Positions 45,422 through 53,313 of a stretch of DNA of 64,000 bases are shown here, piece by piece. This DNA comes from Sphingomonas sp. Leaf67 (GTDB lineage Bacteria; Pseudomonadota; Alphaproteobacteria; Sphingomonadales; Sphingomonadaceae), in contig NZ_LMLP01000022.1 in NCBI RefSeq assembly GCF_001421965.1, positions 1 to 64,000 of the forward strand. The letters run 5' to 3'. Both the position numbers and the translations under genes were made by a program. The notes beneath the pieces are model-generated. The model was not told the DNA's origin and did not search any database. It saw only the letters and a program-made list of their open reading frames with translations. Numbering within the stretch: position 1 is the first letter of the stretch; each line of letters opens with the position of its first letter.

Positions 45422-45748
45422 AGCCAGCTACAGGCTCGGTGCTGCCAATCTGGCTTTGCAGTATGCGGTCCAACTGCCCGCGCATCGCATCCAGGAAAAT
45501 GCGTTTCAGCGTCGCCGCATCAGTCGAGGACCCACGCCGTCCGTACGCCAAACGCAAATCCTCCAGAGCGCCCCCAAGGCGCTCGGCGATGCCGCGGGCA
45601 TGGTAAAATTTGCTGTACCCAGCGGCAACCCGATCGCGATCATCGTGCCGCGAAGAGTGATTTTGCGACGCCAGCAGAACAGGTGTCCGCGGCGGGCGAG
45701 GTTAGGATACTTCTCCGCATGTACGGCCGTGTACAGCGAAGAGGACAT
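45422..45748 (-). pseudogene. Frameshifted integrase (DUF6538 N-terminus) next to tRNA-Pro
   Basis: Frame one reads MSSSLYTAVHAEKYPNLARR then GHLFCWRRKITLRG, the N-terminal arm of phage-type integrases. Near 45613-45618 the frame shifts by one base and continues KFYHARGIAERLGGALEDLR, LAYGRRGSSTDAATLKRIF and DAMRGQLDRILQSQIG before a stop. The catalytic tyrosine-recombinase domain is absent. The start is 58 bases from the 3' end of tRNA-Pro and points away from it, the usual setting of an island integrase. Confidence 0.75.
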
Positions 45749-45806
45749 TCTGGGGGGTAGGGGGCTCCCTCAGGGGGGAAGGACGTCTACAACGCTTTAG
45801 TGAAAT

Positions 45807-45883
45807 TGGTCGGGGAGAGAGGATTCGAACCTCCGGCCCCTGCCTCCCGAAGGCAGTGCTCTACCAGGCTGAGCTACTCCCCG
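45807..45883 (-). tRNA. tRNA-Pro (anticodon CGG)
   Basis: 77 nt including an encoded CCA. The acceptor stem is CGGGGAG/CTCCCCG, the D arm AGCTCAGCCTGGTAGAGC, the anticodon stem CTGCC-ttcggga-GGCAG with CGG at 34-36, and the T arm GGAGGTTCGAATCCTC. It reads CCG codons, used heavily in this GC-rich genome. It is probably the attachment site of a lost element (see the integrase remnant). Confidence 0.95.
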
Positions 45884-46047
45884 ACGGAGTATCGACGGGC
45901 TGATCGAGGCACCCGCCGTTGCTTGGAGGCGCGCCTATAGCGGGCGGTCGCCGGCTCCGCAAGCGGGATTCGTACGCCGCGCTGTTTGGCTTTGAGCGCG
46001 AAGCTGCTACGGGGCGGACACGACCTTCTCTTACCGATTGTGTGACC

Positions 46048-47856
46048 GTGGCCACTCCGCTCGACAAACTGCGTAATTTCTCGATCATCGCCCATATCGA
46101 CCATGGCAAGTCGACGCTTGCCGACCGGCTGATCCAACGCACCGGCGGCCTCGCCGAGCGTGAGATGTCGGCGCAGGTGCTCGACAATATGGAGATCGAG
46201 AAGGAACGCGGCATCACCATCAAGGCGCAGACGGTGCGGCTCGAATGGAAGGGCCATGTCCTCAACCTGATGGACACGCCGGGCCATGTCGACTTCGCCT
46301 ACGAAGTGTCGCGGTCGCTGGCGGCGTGCGAGGGCGCGCTGCTGGTGGTCGACGCGGCGCAGGGGGTCGAGGCGCAGACTCTTGCAAATGTCTATCAATC
46401 GATCGAGCATGACCATGAGATCATCCCGGTCATCAACAAGATCGATTTGCCTGCGGCCGAGCCCGAGAAGGTCAAGGCCGAGATCGAGGACCTGATCGGC
46501 CTCGACACCTCGCGCGCGGTGCTGGCATCGGCCAAGGCCGGGATCGGCATCGACGAGATCCTCGATGCGATCGTCGAACAGATTCCGCCGCCCAAGGGCG
46601 ATGCCGCCGCGCCGTTGAAGGCGATGCTGGTCGACAGCTGGTACGATCCGTATCTCGGCGTCGTCATCCTGATCCGCGTGATCGACGGGTCGATCCGCAA
46701 GGGTCAGCAGATCAAGTTCATGAACGCCGACACGACGCATCTGGTCGACCGCGTCGGCGCGTTCCGGCCGAAGATCGAGCAGCTGCCCGACCTCGGCCCC
46801 GGCGAGATCGGCTTCATCACCGCGCAGATCAAGGAAGTGGCGCAGACGATGGTCGGCGACACGATCACCGACGCCAAGCGTCCGACCGCCGAACCGCTGC
46901 CGGGGTTCAAGGAAGTGCAGTCGGTGGTGTTCTGCGGCCTGTTCCCGGTCGATGCCGCTGATTTCGACAAGCTGCGCGAGTCGATCAGCAAGCTGCGGCT
47001 GAACGATGCCAGCTTCACCTTTGAAATGGAAAGCTCGGCTGCCTTGGGCTTCGGGTTCCGTTGCGGGTTCCTGGGGTTGCTGCATCTGGAGATCATTCAG
47101 GAGCGGCTGACGCGCGAATACGACCTCGACCTGATCACGACCGCGCCGTCGGTGGTGTATCAGATCGAACTGACCCATCCCGATCCGGCGGGCATAACCG
47201 AGATCGACCTGCACAATCCGGCCGACATGCCCGACGTCAACAAGATCAAGACGATCAGCGAGCCGTGGATCAAGGCGACGATCTATGTCCCCGACGAATA
47301 TCTGGGCGGCATATTGAAGCTGTGTCAGGACCGGCGCGGCATCCAGCTGAACCTGACCTATGTCAGCGGTCGGGCGCAGGCGACCTATGAACTGCCGCTC
47401 AACGAAGTGGTGTTCGATTTCTACGACCGGTTGAAGTCGCTGTCGAAAGGCTATGCCAGCTTCGATTACGAACAGATCGGCTATCGCGAGGGCGATCTGG
47501 TCAAGATGAGCATTCTGGTCAACGAAGAGCCGGTCGACGCACTGTCGATGATCGTCCATCGCGGGACCGCCGAAGTCCGCGGGCGCGGTATGGTCGAGCG
47601 GCTGAAGGAACTGATCCCGCGCCACCTGTTCAAGATTCCGATCCAGGCGGCGATCGGCGGCAAGGTGATCGCGCGCGAAACGATCAGCGCGATGCGCAAG
47701 GACGTGACCGCCAAATGCTATGGCGGCGACGCCAGCCGCAAGCGCAAGCTGCTCGACAAGCAGAAGAAGGGCAAGGCGAAGATGCGCGAATACGGATCGG
47801 TCAGCATCCCGCAGGAAGCCTTCATCGCCGCATTGCGCATGGGCGACGAAAGCTGA
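46048..47856 (+). CDS. lepA: Elongation factor 4
   Basis: 602 residues, close to E. coli LepA (599). GTPase motifs: G1 [13 protein letters not shown]2 [11 protein letters not shown]3 [20 protein letters not shown]4 [10 protein letters not shown]. LepA-specific parts follow: [20 protein letters not shown] and the C-terminal CTD with [20 protein letters not shown]. It back-translocates ribosomes. The start is GTG 46048 ([10 protein letters not shown]); GTG 46042 is equally possible. It ends before a bidirectional terminator. Confidence 0.97.
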   Translation: MATPLDKLRNFSIIAHIDHGKSTLADRLIQRTGGLAEREMSAQVLDNMEIEKERGITIKAQTVRLEWKGHVLNLMDTPGHVDFAYEVSRSLAACEGALLVVDAAQGVEAQTLANVYQSIEHDHEIIPVINKIDLPAAEPEKVKAEIEDLIGLDTSRAVLASAKAGIGIDEILDAIVEQIPPPKGDAAAPLKAMLVDSWYDPYLGVVILIRVIDGSIRKGQQIKFMNADTTHLVDRVGAFRPKIEQLPDLGPGEIGFITAQIKEVAQTMVGDTITDAKRPTAEPLPGFKEVQSVVFCGLFPVDAADFDKLRESISKLRLNDASFTFEMESSAALGFGFRCGFLGLLHLEIIQERLTREYDLDLITTAPSVVYQIELTHPDPAGITEIDLHNPADMPDVNKIKTISEPWIKATIYVPDEYLGGILKLCQDRRGIQLNLTYVSGRAQATYELPLNEVVFDFYDRLKSLSKGYASFDYEQIGYREGDLVKMSILVNEEPVDALSMIVHRGTAEVRGRGMVERLKELIPRHLFKIPIQAAIGGKVIARETISAMRKDVTAKCYGGDASRKRKLLDKQKKGKAKMREYGSVSIPQEAFIAALRMGDES

Positions 47857-47900
47857 TCCCGGCCCCGACCGGTGTCGGGGTGATCATCAACGGACAATAT

Positions 47901-47937
47901 AAAAGCGGCCGATGCCACGGGGCACCGGCCGCTTTTT
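47901..47937. terminator. Bidirectional terminator after lepA
   Basis: aaaagcggccgatgccacgg / ggcaccggccgcttttt forms a GC-rich stem (GCGGCCGGTGCC type) with A-run and T-run at the two ends. It serves lepA (+) and the small gene ending at 47956 (-). Confidence 0.8.
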
Positions 47938-47955
47938 GATGTAGGCAGTGCTGGC

Positions 47956-48069
47956 TTACGCCAGAACGCTCATCACCATCTGGACGGTCAGTGCCACCCC
48001 GGCCCAGCCGATCGCGGCCATACCGACCATAGTGGCGATGGTCGCTCGCCCGGAATATTTGGTGTGCAT
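47956..48069 (-). CDS. 37-residue membrane protein
   Basis: MHTKYSGRATIATMVGMAAI followed by GWAGVALTVQMVMSVLA: one transmembrane helix over residues 10-35 after a basic N-terminus. It is too short for most gene finders, but it has a near-perfect AAGGAGGG ribosome site 6 bases before the ATG and a terminator after it, which strongly supports translation. Function unknown; such proteins often bind larger membrane complexes. Confidence 0.6.
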   Translation of the reverse strand: MHTKYSGRATIATMVGMAAIGWAGVALTVQMVMSVLA

Positions 48070-48474
48070 CCTCGCCCTCCTTGTTCTTGTCTGGGACAGA
48101 TTGTTCGAAACCGGCGACGATTGCAAATTTGTGATTGCCCGGATTTGGCGTAAAATTGCTGCAGAAACCGTGCGTTTGCTGCGCCGCACAACGAAATTTG
48201 CGCAGTGCAAAAACTGCGTTCCGACCGGACGTGCCAAAATGGAACGATATTTTTGGCGCGCCTTCGCATCTGCAATGCGTGGTTAATGCGGCCCGACAGC
48301 CTGAAAATTTTTTTTCGACCCCGTTTGGCGTAGCGAAATTAGGGCAGATTCGGGCTGCAAACGTTTCGCGAGCGATTCGTGATGGATGGTTCTGATCTAA
48401 TTTTACCGTGGAACTTTTGGCCGATTCGAACGTCGGCGGGGCGCCGGTTTCGGCATTACGACATGGAGAACGAC
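48070..48474. other. AT-rich intergenic region upstream of the phasin gene
   Basis: Clearly AT-rich against the genome (e.g. ttgcaaatttgtgattgc, aaaattttttttcgac). It probably holds the promoters of the 37-residue gene (reading left) and of the phasin gene, and perhaps a longer untranslated leader. The repeated pattern tttgcgc-caaac gives several possible operator half-sites. No ORF is supported. Confidence 0.5.
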
Positions 48475-48810
48475 ATGACCGACACTGATCGAACGTTCGG
48501 CGGCGCGCAGCAGGCTACCGATCAGATGAAGGCAGCAGGCGATCGGATGCAGGCGGCCGGCACGCAGATGACCGAACAGGGATCGCAGCTCGGCCTGACC
48601 ATCCTGTCGCAGGCCGAATCCAATACGCAGGAAGCGTTCAAGGCGATGCGCGCAGCCGCGCAGGCCCGCGACCTGAACGAAGTGATGAAGATCCAGTCGG
48701 AATATATGCGCGAACAGGGATCGCGATCGATGACGCAGGCCCGCGAAGTCGGCGAGATGATCGCCCAGTTCGGACGCAGCGCCATCGGACAGATGACCGG
48801 GCGCGACTGA
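48475..48810 (+). CDS. Phasin family protein
   Basis: 111 residues, all helical (phasin_2): TDQMKAAGDRMQAAGTQMTE then LTILSQAESNTQEAFKAMRA and AAQARDLNEVMKIQSEYMRE. The start is fixed by GGAG six bases before ATG 48475; the longer frame is not needed. Phasins coat PHA granules, but this subgroup is also found in species without a PHA locus nearby. No phaC is visible in the window. The AT-rich leader may respond to stress or starvation. Confidence 0.8.
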   Translation: MTDTDRTFGGAQQATDQMKAAGDRMQAAGTQMTEQGSQLGLTILSQAESNTQEAFKAMRAAAQARDLNEVMKIQSEYMREQGSRSMTQAREVGEMIAQFGRSAIGQMTGRD

Positions 48811-48884
48811 TCGGTCTATGCCGATGATCCGTCGCGGCCATGGGCTGCGACGCATGGGGCGTGGCGGAAGCTGAGGGGATTGGA

Positions 48885-49643
48885 ATGGGTCGTTGGTTTC
48901 TGTGGCTGTTCGCTCTGCTGACGCTGGCAGGAACCGCAATTGCCCAGTCGAAGCCGCCGGTGGTGCTGGCCGCTGCCAGCCTGCAGGAATCGATGAACGC
49001 GGCGGCGGATGCATGGGCCGGGCGTGGCCATGTCCGGCCGACGCTGTCCTTTGCCGCCAGTTCGGCGCTGGCGCGGCAGGCCGCGGCGGGCGCGCCGGCC
49101 GACCTGTTCGTGTTGGCCGATGTCGAGTGGATGGACGATCTCGATCGGCGGGGACTGCTTGCGCCGAACACCCGTGTTAACTTGCTCGGTAACCGGCTGG
49201 TCCTGATCGCGCCGGTCGACAGCAAGGTTCGCGTGGCGTTGCGTCCGGGTGTCGACGTGGCGCGGGCGCTGAACGGCGGACGGCTGGCGATGGCCGATCC
49301 CGATGCGGTGCCGGCGGGGCGCTATGGCAAGGCGGCATTGACCCGGCTCGGCGCATGGGCCGGCGTCGCGCCGTCGGTGGTGCGTGCGGAGAATGTTCGC
49401 GCCGCGCTGGCGCTGGTCGAGCGCGGGGTCGCGCCGCTCGGCATCGTCTATGCCACCGATGCCAAGGCGTCGGCGAAGGTGCGGATCGTCGGCGTCTTTC
49501 CGGCGGCGAGCCATCCGCCAATCGTCTATCCGATCGCGCGGCTGAAGGCATCGCGCAACGTCGACGGCGAGCGATTCCGCCGGTTTCTGATCAGCCCGGC
49601 CGGCAAGTCGATCTTCAAACGCTACGGCTTTTCCGCGCGCTGA
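48885..49643 (+). CDS. modA: Molybdate ABC transporter substrate-binding protein
   Basis: 252 residues. Signal peptide 1-20 (LTLAGTAIAQ). Binding-protein blocks: VVLAAASLQESMNAAADAW, LSFAASSALARQAAAGAPAD with the oxyanion-binding serines, and ADPDAVPAGRYGKAALTRLG, the usual ModA signature. The end YPIARLKASRN...FRRFLIS is also typical. It binds molybdate in the periplasm. It is followed by modB and modC in one operon. Confidence 0.93.
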   Translation: MGRWFLWLFALLTLAGTAIAQSKPPVVLAAASLQESMNAAADAWAGRGHVRPTLSFAASSALARQAAAGAPADLFVLADVEWMDDLDRRGLLAPNTRVNLLGNRLVLIAPVDSKVRVALRPGVDVARALNGGRLAMADPDAVPAGRYGKAALTRLGAWAGVAPSVVRAENVRAALALVERGVAPLGIVYATDAKASAKVRIVGVFPAASHPPIVYPIARLKASRNVDGERFRRFLISPAGKSIFKRYGFSAR

Positions 49644-49653
49644 TGATCGGCTG

Positions 49654-50343
49654 ATGATCGATAGCGCCGAGTGGGCGATCGTCCTGTTGTCGTTGAAGAT
49701 CGGCGGGGTGGCGATGCTGGCGGCGCTGCCGGTCGCCTATGCACTGGCATGGACGTTGGCGCGCGGGCGATTTCCGGGAAAGGTGCTGCTCGACGGGGTC
49801 GTCCATCTGCCGCTGGTGCTGCCGCCGGTGGTGACCGGGTGGCTGTTGCTGCTGGCGTTCGCGCCAGGCGGACCGATCGGTGGCTGGCTGGAATCATGGT
49901 TCGGGGTGAGCGTATTGTTCCGATGGACCGGGGCGGCGATCGCGGCGGCGGTGATGGCGCTGCCGCTGATGGTCCGTGCGATCCGTTTGTCGATTGAGGG
50001 CGTCGACCGGCGGCTGGAAAGCGTCGCACGGACGCTGGGGGCCGGGCGCGTGCGGGTCTTCTGGACGGTGACTGCGCCCCTAAGCCTGCCGGGCATGCTG
50101 GCCGGCATGGTGCTGGGCTTCGCCCGCGCGTTGGGGGAGTTTGGGGCAACGATCACTTTCGTATCCAACGTGCCGGGCGAAACCGCGACGCTGCCGATCG
50201 CGATCTACAGCGCGTTGCAGGTGCCCGGCGGAGAGATCGGCGTCGTCCGGCTGGCTGCGCTGTCGGTGGCGCTGTCGCTGATCGCGCTGGTGCTGTCCGA
50301 ATGGCTGGCGCGGCGTGGTGGTCGGGGCGGCCATGTCCTTTGA
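49654..50343 (+). CDS. modB: Molybdate ABC transporter permease
   Basis: 229 residues with about five membrane helices. The EAA-type loop (RLESVARTLGAGRVRVFWTV then LPGMLAGMVLGFARALGEFG) contacts ModC; GEFGATITFVSNVPGETATLPIAIYS is the ModB hallmark. It starts 10 bases after the modA stop. Its end overlaps the modC start by 11 bases. Confidence 0.94.
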   Translation: MIDSAEWAIVLLSLKIGGVAMLAALPVAYALAWTLARGRFPGKVLLDGVVHLPLVLPPVVTGWLLLLAFAPGGPIGGWLESWFGVSVLFRWTGAAIAAAVMALPLMVRAIRLSIEGVDRRLESVARTLGAGRVRVFWTVTAPLSLPGMLAGMVLGFARALGEFGATITFVSNVPGETATLPIAIYSALQVPGGEIGVVRLAALSVALSLIALVLSEWLARRGGRGGHVL

Positions 50344-50953
50344 TATCGACGTCACCGTCCGGCTGGGCGAGGCGGTGGTCGGCGCGATCGTGCCGGATGA
50401 CGGACAGGACAGCGGACTGACGGTGCTGTTCGGCCCGTCGGGGGTCGGCAAATCGAGCGTGCTCAACATGGTCGCGGGGTTGCTGCGCCCGGCGGCAGGG
50501 CATGTCCGGGTCGGCGGGCGCACACTGTACGACAGCGCGGCGGGAATCGACGTCGCAGTACCCGACCGATGCTGCGGCTATGTGTTTCAGGAGCCGCGCC
50601 TGTTCCCGCACCGCCGGGTCGCGGCCAATCTGCGCTATGGGATGGGGCGGGGCACGCCGCCGATCGGTTATGCCGACATGATCGCGCTGCTGGGGCTGGA
50701 GCATCTGCTCGACCGCTGGCCCGCGACCCTGTCGGGCGGCGAGGCGAAGCGGGTGGCGATCGGGCGGGCGCTGTTGTCGGGCGCGCGGTTCCTGTTGATG
50801 GATGAACCGCTCGCCTCGCTCGACCGGGGGCGGCGTGAAGAATTGATGGTCGCGATCGAACGGCTGCGCGACACGCTGCGCCTGCCGATCCTGTACGTCA
50901 CCCATGATGCGGCGGAGGCGGAACGGTTGGCTACGCGCATCGTCGTGATGTGA
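50333..50953 (+). CDS. modC: Molybdate ABC transporter ATP-binding protein, short form
   Basis: 206 residues. Walker A FGPSGVGKSSVLN, the Q-loop (FQEPRLFPH), signature LSGGEAKRVAIGRALL, Walker B FLLMDEPLASLD and H-switch VTHDAAE are all intact. E. coli ModC has about 352 residues because of a C-terminal TOBE pair that binds molybdate; that part is absent here and the gene simply ends at TRIVVM. It is therefore active as an ATPase but without the usual feedback domain. Confidence 0.9.
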   Translation: MSFDIDVTVRLGEAVVGAIVPDDGQDSGLTVLFGPSGVGKSSVLNMVAGLLRPAAGHVRVGGRTLYDSAAGIDVAVPDRCCGYVFQEPRLFPHRRVAANLRYGMGRGTPPIGYADMIALLGLEHLLDRWPATLSGGEAKRVAIGRALLSGARFLLMDEPLASLDRGRREELMVAIERLRDTLRLPILYVTHDAAEAERLATRIVVM

Positions 50954-51010
50954 CCATGGTGCCGCCGCGATCGGGCATGATGACGATCCCGAAACGATCG
51001 GGAGTTTGCG

Positions 51011-51703
51011 ATGCGGATGATGGTGGCAGGGTTGGCGATGATGCCGGCAGACGCGCAGGACATCGAACCCGATGGCCCCGACATTGTCGTCACCGCCGGC
51101 AAGCCGTTGCGCGTCGATGCGAAGCTGCTGCGCGCAGCCCAGCGGCGTTTTGCGGAGGATCGACCGGCCCATGCCCCGCGAGCGACGCTCCGGTTCGAAT
51201 TGTGGCGCGGGTACAGCCGGATATCGGCCACCGACGTCGGCCTGGCGCTGACCGACGGGGCGGGAGGGCAATTGCCGGTCACGATCGATGGCGATGGCCG
51301 GGTGGTATTCGCGACCTTGCCCGCCGGACGCTGGTTCCTCACCGCGCCGGCGCAGTCGCAGGGCATGCACCTGCGACCGATCGTCTTGTCGAGTGGTACC
51401 AGTGTGGAGGACCGACGACTGGGCGACCTGCGCGCACAATGCCGGGTGATGGTGGCCATGGCAAAGGCGGATGCGTCGTTGCTGGCGATGCCGCTGATCG
51501 GGATGTTCGATGCGATCGGCGGATGCGCCAGCAAACGCTTCGGTTTCTACCATCCGGTAGAGCATCCGTTGGCCAGCGCGACGGCGACGGGTGCGGGCGT
51601 CATGCGTACGCTGCGGCTGTCTGTAACGTCGACCTCGTATGAAGCGCCGCTGTCCGATCGCAACCTGCCCAATGACGCGCGGGTCAGGCTCGCCTATCGC
51701 TGA
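51011..51703 (+). CDS. Hypothetical secreted protein, 230 residues
   Basis: Starts MRMMVAGLAMMPADAQDIEP: a short signal-like N-terminus ending PADAQ, then a beta-rich domain (VTAGKPLRVDAKLLRAAQ, LALTDGAGGQLPVTIDGDGR, VVFATLPAGRWFLTAPAQSQ). I recognise no family. Two cysteines (RAQCRV, GGCASKR) may pair. It follows modC but is not obviously related to molybdate. It is convergent with the T2SS-like trio, with stops 9 bases apart. Confidence 0.55.
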   Translation: MRMMVAGLAMMPADAQDIEPDGPDIVVTAGKPLRVDAKLLRAAQRRFAEDRPAHAPRATLRFELWRGYSRISATDVGLALTDGAGGQLPVTIDGDGRVVFATLPAGRWFLTAPAQSQGMHLRPIVLSSGTSVEDRRLGDLRAQCRVMVAMAKADASLLAMPLIGMFDAIGGCASKRFGFYHPVEHPLASATATGAGVMRTLRLSVTSTSYEAPLSDRNLPNDARVRLAYR

Positions 51704-52113
51704 TCGTCTGTGCCGGGCATCGGTACGCGCGCCGTCTGTCCGCCGCGGGTGAAATAGGCGGCGTCGATCGCGAGGCTGCGCAATTGCCAGCCATCGACGC
51801 TGTCGCCGGGCGACAGGGTGCGCGTGCCCTCTGCGCCGCGGACCAGCGCGACGGCATCGCGCCCGAGCCGCCCGACCACGCCCAGCAACACCGGCGCGTC
51901 ATCGGGCAATGCATCGGCGGCGGGCGGGGCGAACAGCGTCCGGGCAAAGGCGGCGCGCATCGGCGGCGGGGTGGCCGGGGCGGCCAGCGGCCCGACCACC
52001 GGCGCCGGTGCCTTACCGCGATCGGTGTCGCGCAACAGCCATGGCGGCAGTGCGAGCGCGACCAGCGCCGCCGTCGCGATCAGCCCATGGTCGCGCAGGC
52101 TCATCCCCGCCAT
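51694..52113 (-). CDS. GspC/PilP-like protein (third gene of PilN-O-P-like trio)
   Basis: 139 residues. Cytoplasmic N-terminus MAGMSLRDHG, membrane helix (LIATAALVALALPPWLL), linker, then a GspC homology-region fold (LFAPPAADALPDDAPVLLGV, GRLGRDAVALVRGAEGTRTL, DGWQLRSLAIDAAY). No PDZ domain. It overlaps the preceding gene: ATG 52104 shares ATGA with its stop, and ATG 52113 is an alternative start. The main operon has its own GspC with PDZ at 58301, so this is a second, short version, possibly GspN-like. Confidence 0.7.
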   Translation of the reverse strand: MAGMSLRDHGLIATAALVALALPPWLLRDTDRGKAPAPVVGPLAAPATPPPMRAAFARTLFAPPAADALPDDAPVLLGVVGRLGRDAVALVRGAEGTRTLSPGDSVDGWQLRSLAIDAAYFTRGGQTARVPMPGTDDQR

Positions 52114-52550
52114 GGGGCCACCAGTCGGGCGTCGAGCCGCACCCCGCCCGGGGCCGAGGTGAGTCGCCATGCCGCTATCCGCACCGGCGGGCCGCCCCGT
52201 TCGAGCAGATCGGCGAACGCCACCACCGCCTTTTCGCTGCCCGATGCACGCAGGGTCAGGATGGCGAGCGGGGCGGGGGCGGCGGGATCGGCGGCAAGGC
52301 TTTCGACCAGCACCCCGCCGCGCGCGGCATGGGTACGGACGCGGGCCGCCAGACGGCGGGCGGCATCTGCGGCATTGTCGGCGGGGAAGGCCGCACCGGC
52401 GACCGCGACCGCTGCAGGGATGGTTGTCGCGTCGGCGCGGGCACTGTCGCGATCGGCACGGGCGTTCGCGAGGTCGTCGAGCGCGTCGGTCGTCGGAACG
52501 GCGAGCAGCGCGGCGATGCCGAGCGCGATCAGCGGCAGGCGCGGCGTCAT
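52101..52550 (-). CDS. GspM/PilO-like inner-membrane protein (trio, second gene)
   Basis: 149 residues: N-terminal membrane helix (RLPLIALGIAALLAVPTTDA), a coiled-coil stretch (LDDLANARADRDSARADATT) and a ferredoxin-like domain with GGVLVESLAADPAAPAPLAI then VVAFADLLERGGPPVRIAAW, as in GspM and PilO. The start overlaps the first trio gene by four bases (ATGA), and its stop overlaps the third likewise, so the three are translated as one unit. Confidence 0.7.
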   Translation of the reverse strand: MTPRLPLIALGIAALLAVPTTDALDDLANARADRDSARADATTIPAAVAVAGAAFPADNAADAARRLAARVRTHAARGGVLVESLAADPAAPAPLAILTLRASGSEKAVVAFADLLERGGPPVRIAAWRLTSAPGGVRLDARLVAPWRG

Positions 52551-53110
52551 CGCGGCTGTTCCAGCGTGATCCGCATCCGCCCGTCGCCATCGGCGCGGCT
52601 CTGCGCGACGGCGCGCAGCCCGCCCAGCGCCGGATCGCGACGGAGCGCCGACAGGGCGCGATCGGGATCGGGGGCGGCGACGTCGATGGTCAGCGGGCCG
52701 GTGTTGCGCTCGACGCGCAGCAGCGCGGCATCCTCCGGCAGCGCGCGGGCGATCGCCTCCACGGTCGCGCCGAGTGTCGGCGCATTCCACGCCATGGCGA
52801 GCGCGGCGCGGCCACGATCACGTTCGGTGCGCGCCGCGACGGCCGGTGCCGATCGTTCGGTCAGGGTGCGGGTCTCGCGCCGGACGTGCGCGGTCATCAG
52901 CGTCGCCCCGGCAAGCGTCAGCAGCGGGGCGGCGACGATCGCGAGCGCGAGGATCAGGGCGGCACGATCGGGCCGGGGCCGTTCGGCCGGCTGCGGGGGT
53001 GGATCGGCCGGTACTGGTGGGCGCGATGCCGGCCGCGCCGCGCCCAGCGCCCGGTCGAACAGGCTGGGCCGCACGGGCGCGCTGTCATTGGCGGGGCGGG
53101 GATCGGCCAT
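52547..53110 (-). CDS. GspL C-domain/PilN-like inner-membrane protein (trio, first gene)
   Basis: 187 residues. A Pro-rich cytoplasmic N-terminus (RPASRPPVPADPPPQPAERP) replaces the actin-like domain of GspL. A membrane helix follows (AALILALAIVAAPLLTLAGA), then a PilN-type domain (LGATVEAIARALPEDAALLR, VERNTGPLTIDVAAPDPDRA). It starts the trio and is divergent from phoX with 200 bases between them. It is probably part of an inner-membrane platform. Confidence 0.7.
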   Translation of the reverse strand: MADPRPANDSAPVRPSLFDRALGAARPASRPPVPADPPPQPAERPRPDRAALILALAIVAAPLLTLAGATLMTAHVRRETRTLTERSAPAVAARTERDRGRAALAMAWNAPTLGATVEAIARALPEDAALLRVERNTGPLTIDVAAPDPDRALSALRRDPALGGLRAVAQSRADGDGRMRITLEQPR

Positions 53111-53179
53111 GGCCCGCTCCTACGCCCGGGGGCGGTCGGTGGACAAGCGCGATCGGGCCGGCGTCGTCGATCGGCACCC

Positions 53180-53197
53180 CCGTCACGGAACCGTCTT
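53180..53197 (+). promoter_or_regulatory. Degenerate Pho-box candidate upstream of phoX
   Basis: CCGTCAC-ggaa-CCGTCTT has the 7-4-7 spacing of PhoB sites, each arm matching 5 of 7 bases of CTGTCAT. It is 117 bases before the phoX start, close to the 109 of the similar site at plcP. Weak, but in the right place for a phosphatase. Confidence 0.35.
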
Positions 53198-53313
53198 CAT
53201 TCCGCCACGCGATCGTCTTCGATCCGCAATCGCCGTGTCGCAGCTTTGCGCCAACGGGGGGCTGGGGAGGACGCCGGCGGTGCCGGCTTCCGGGACAAAT
53301 TGCGGGGATTTCC

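Noticed and set aside
38329..45800. Second copy of the tRNA-Pro 3' end as an att site
   Set aside because: Read by eye, I found no matching 15-base or longer segment in this region, so island borders cannot be set.
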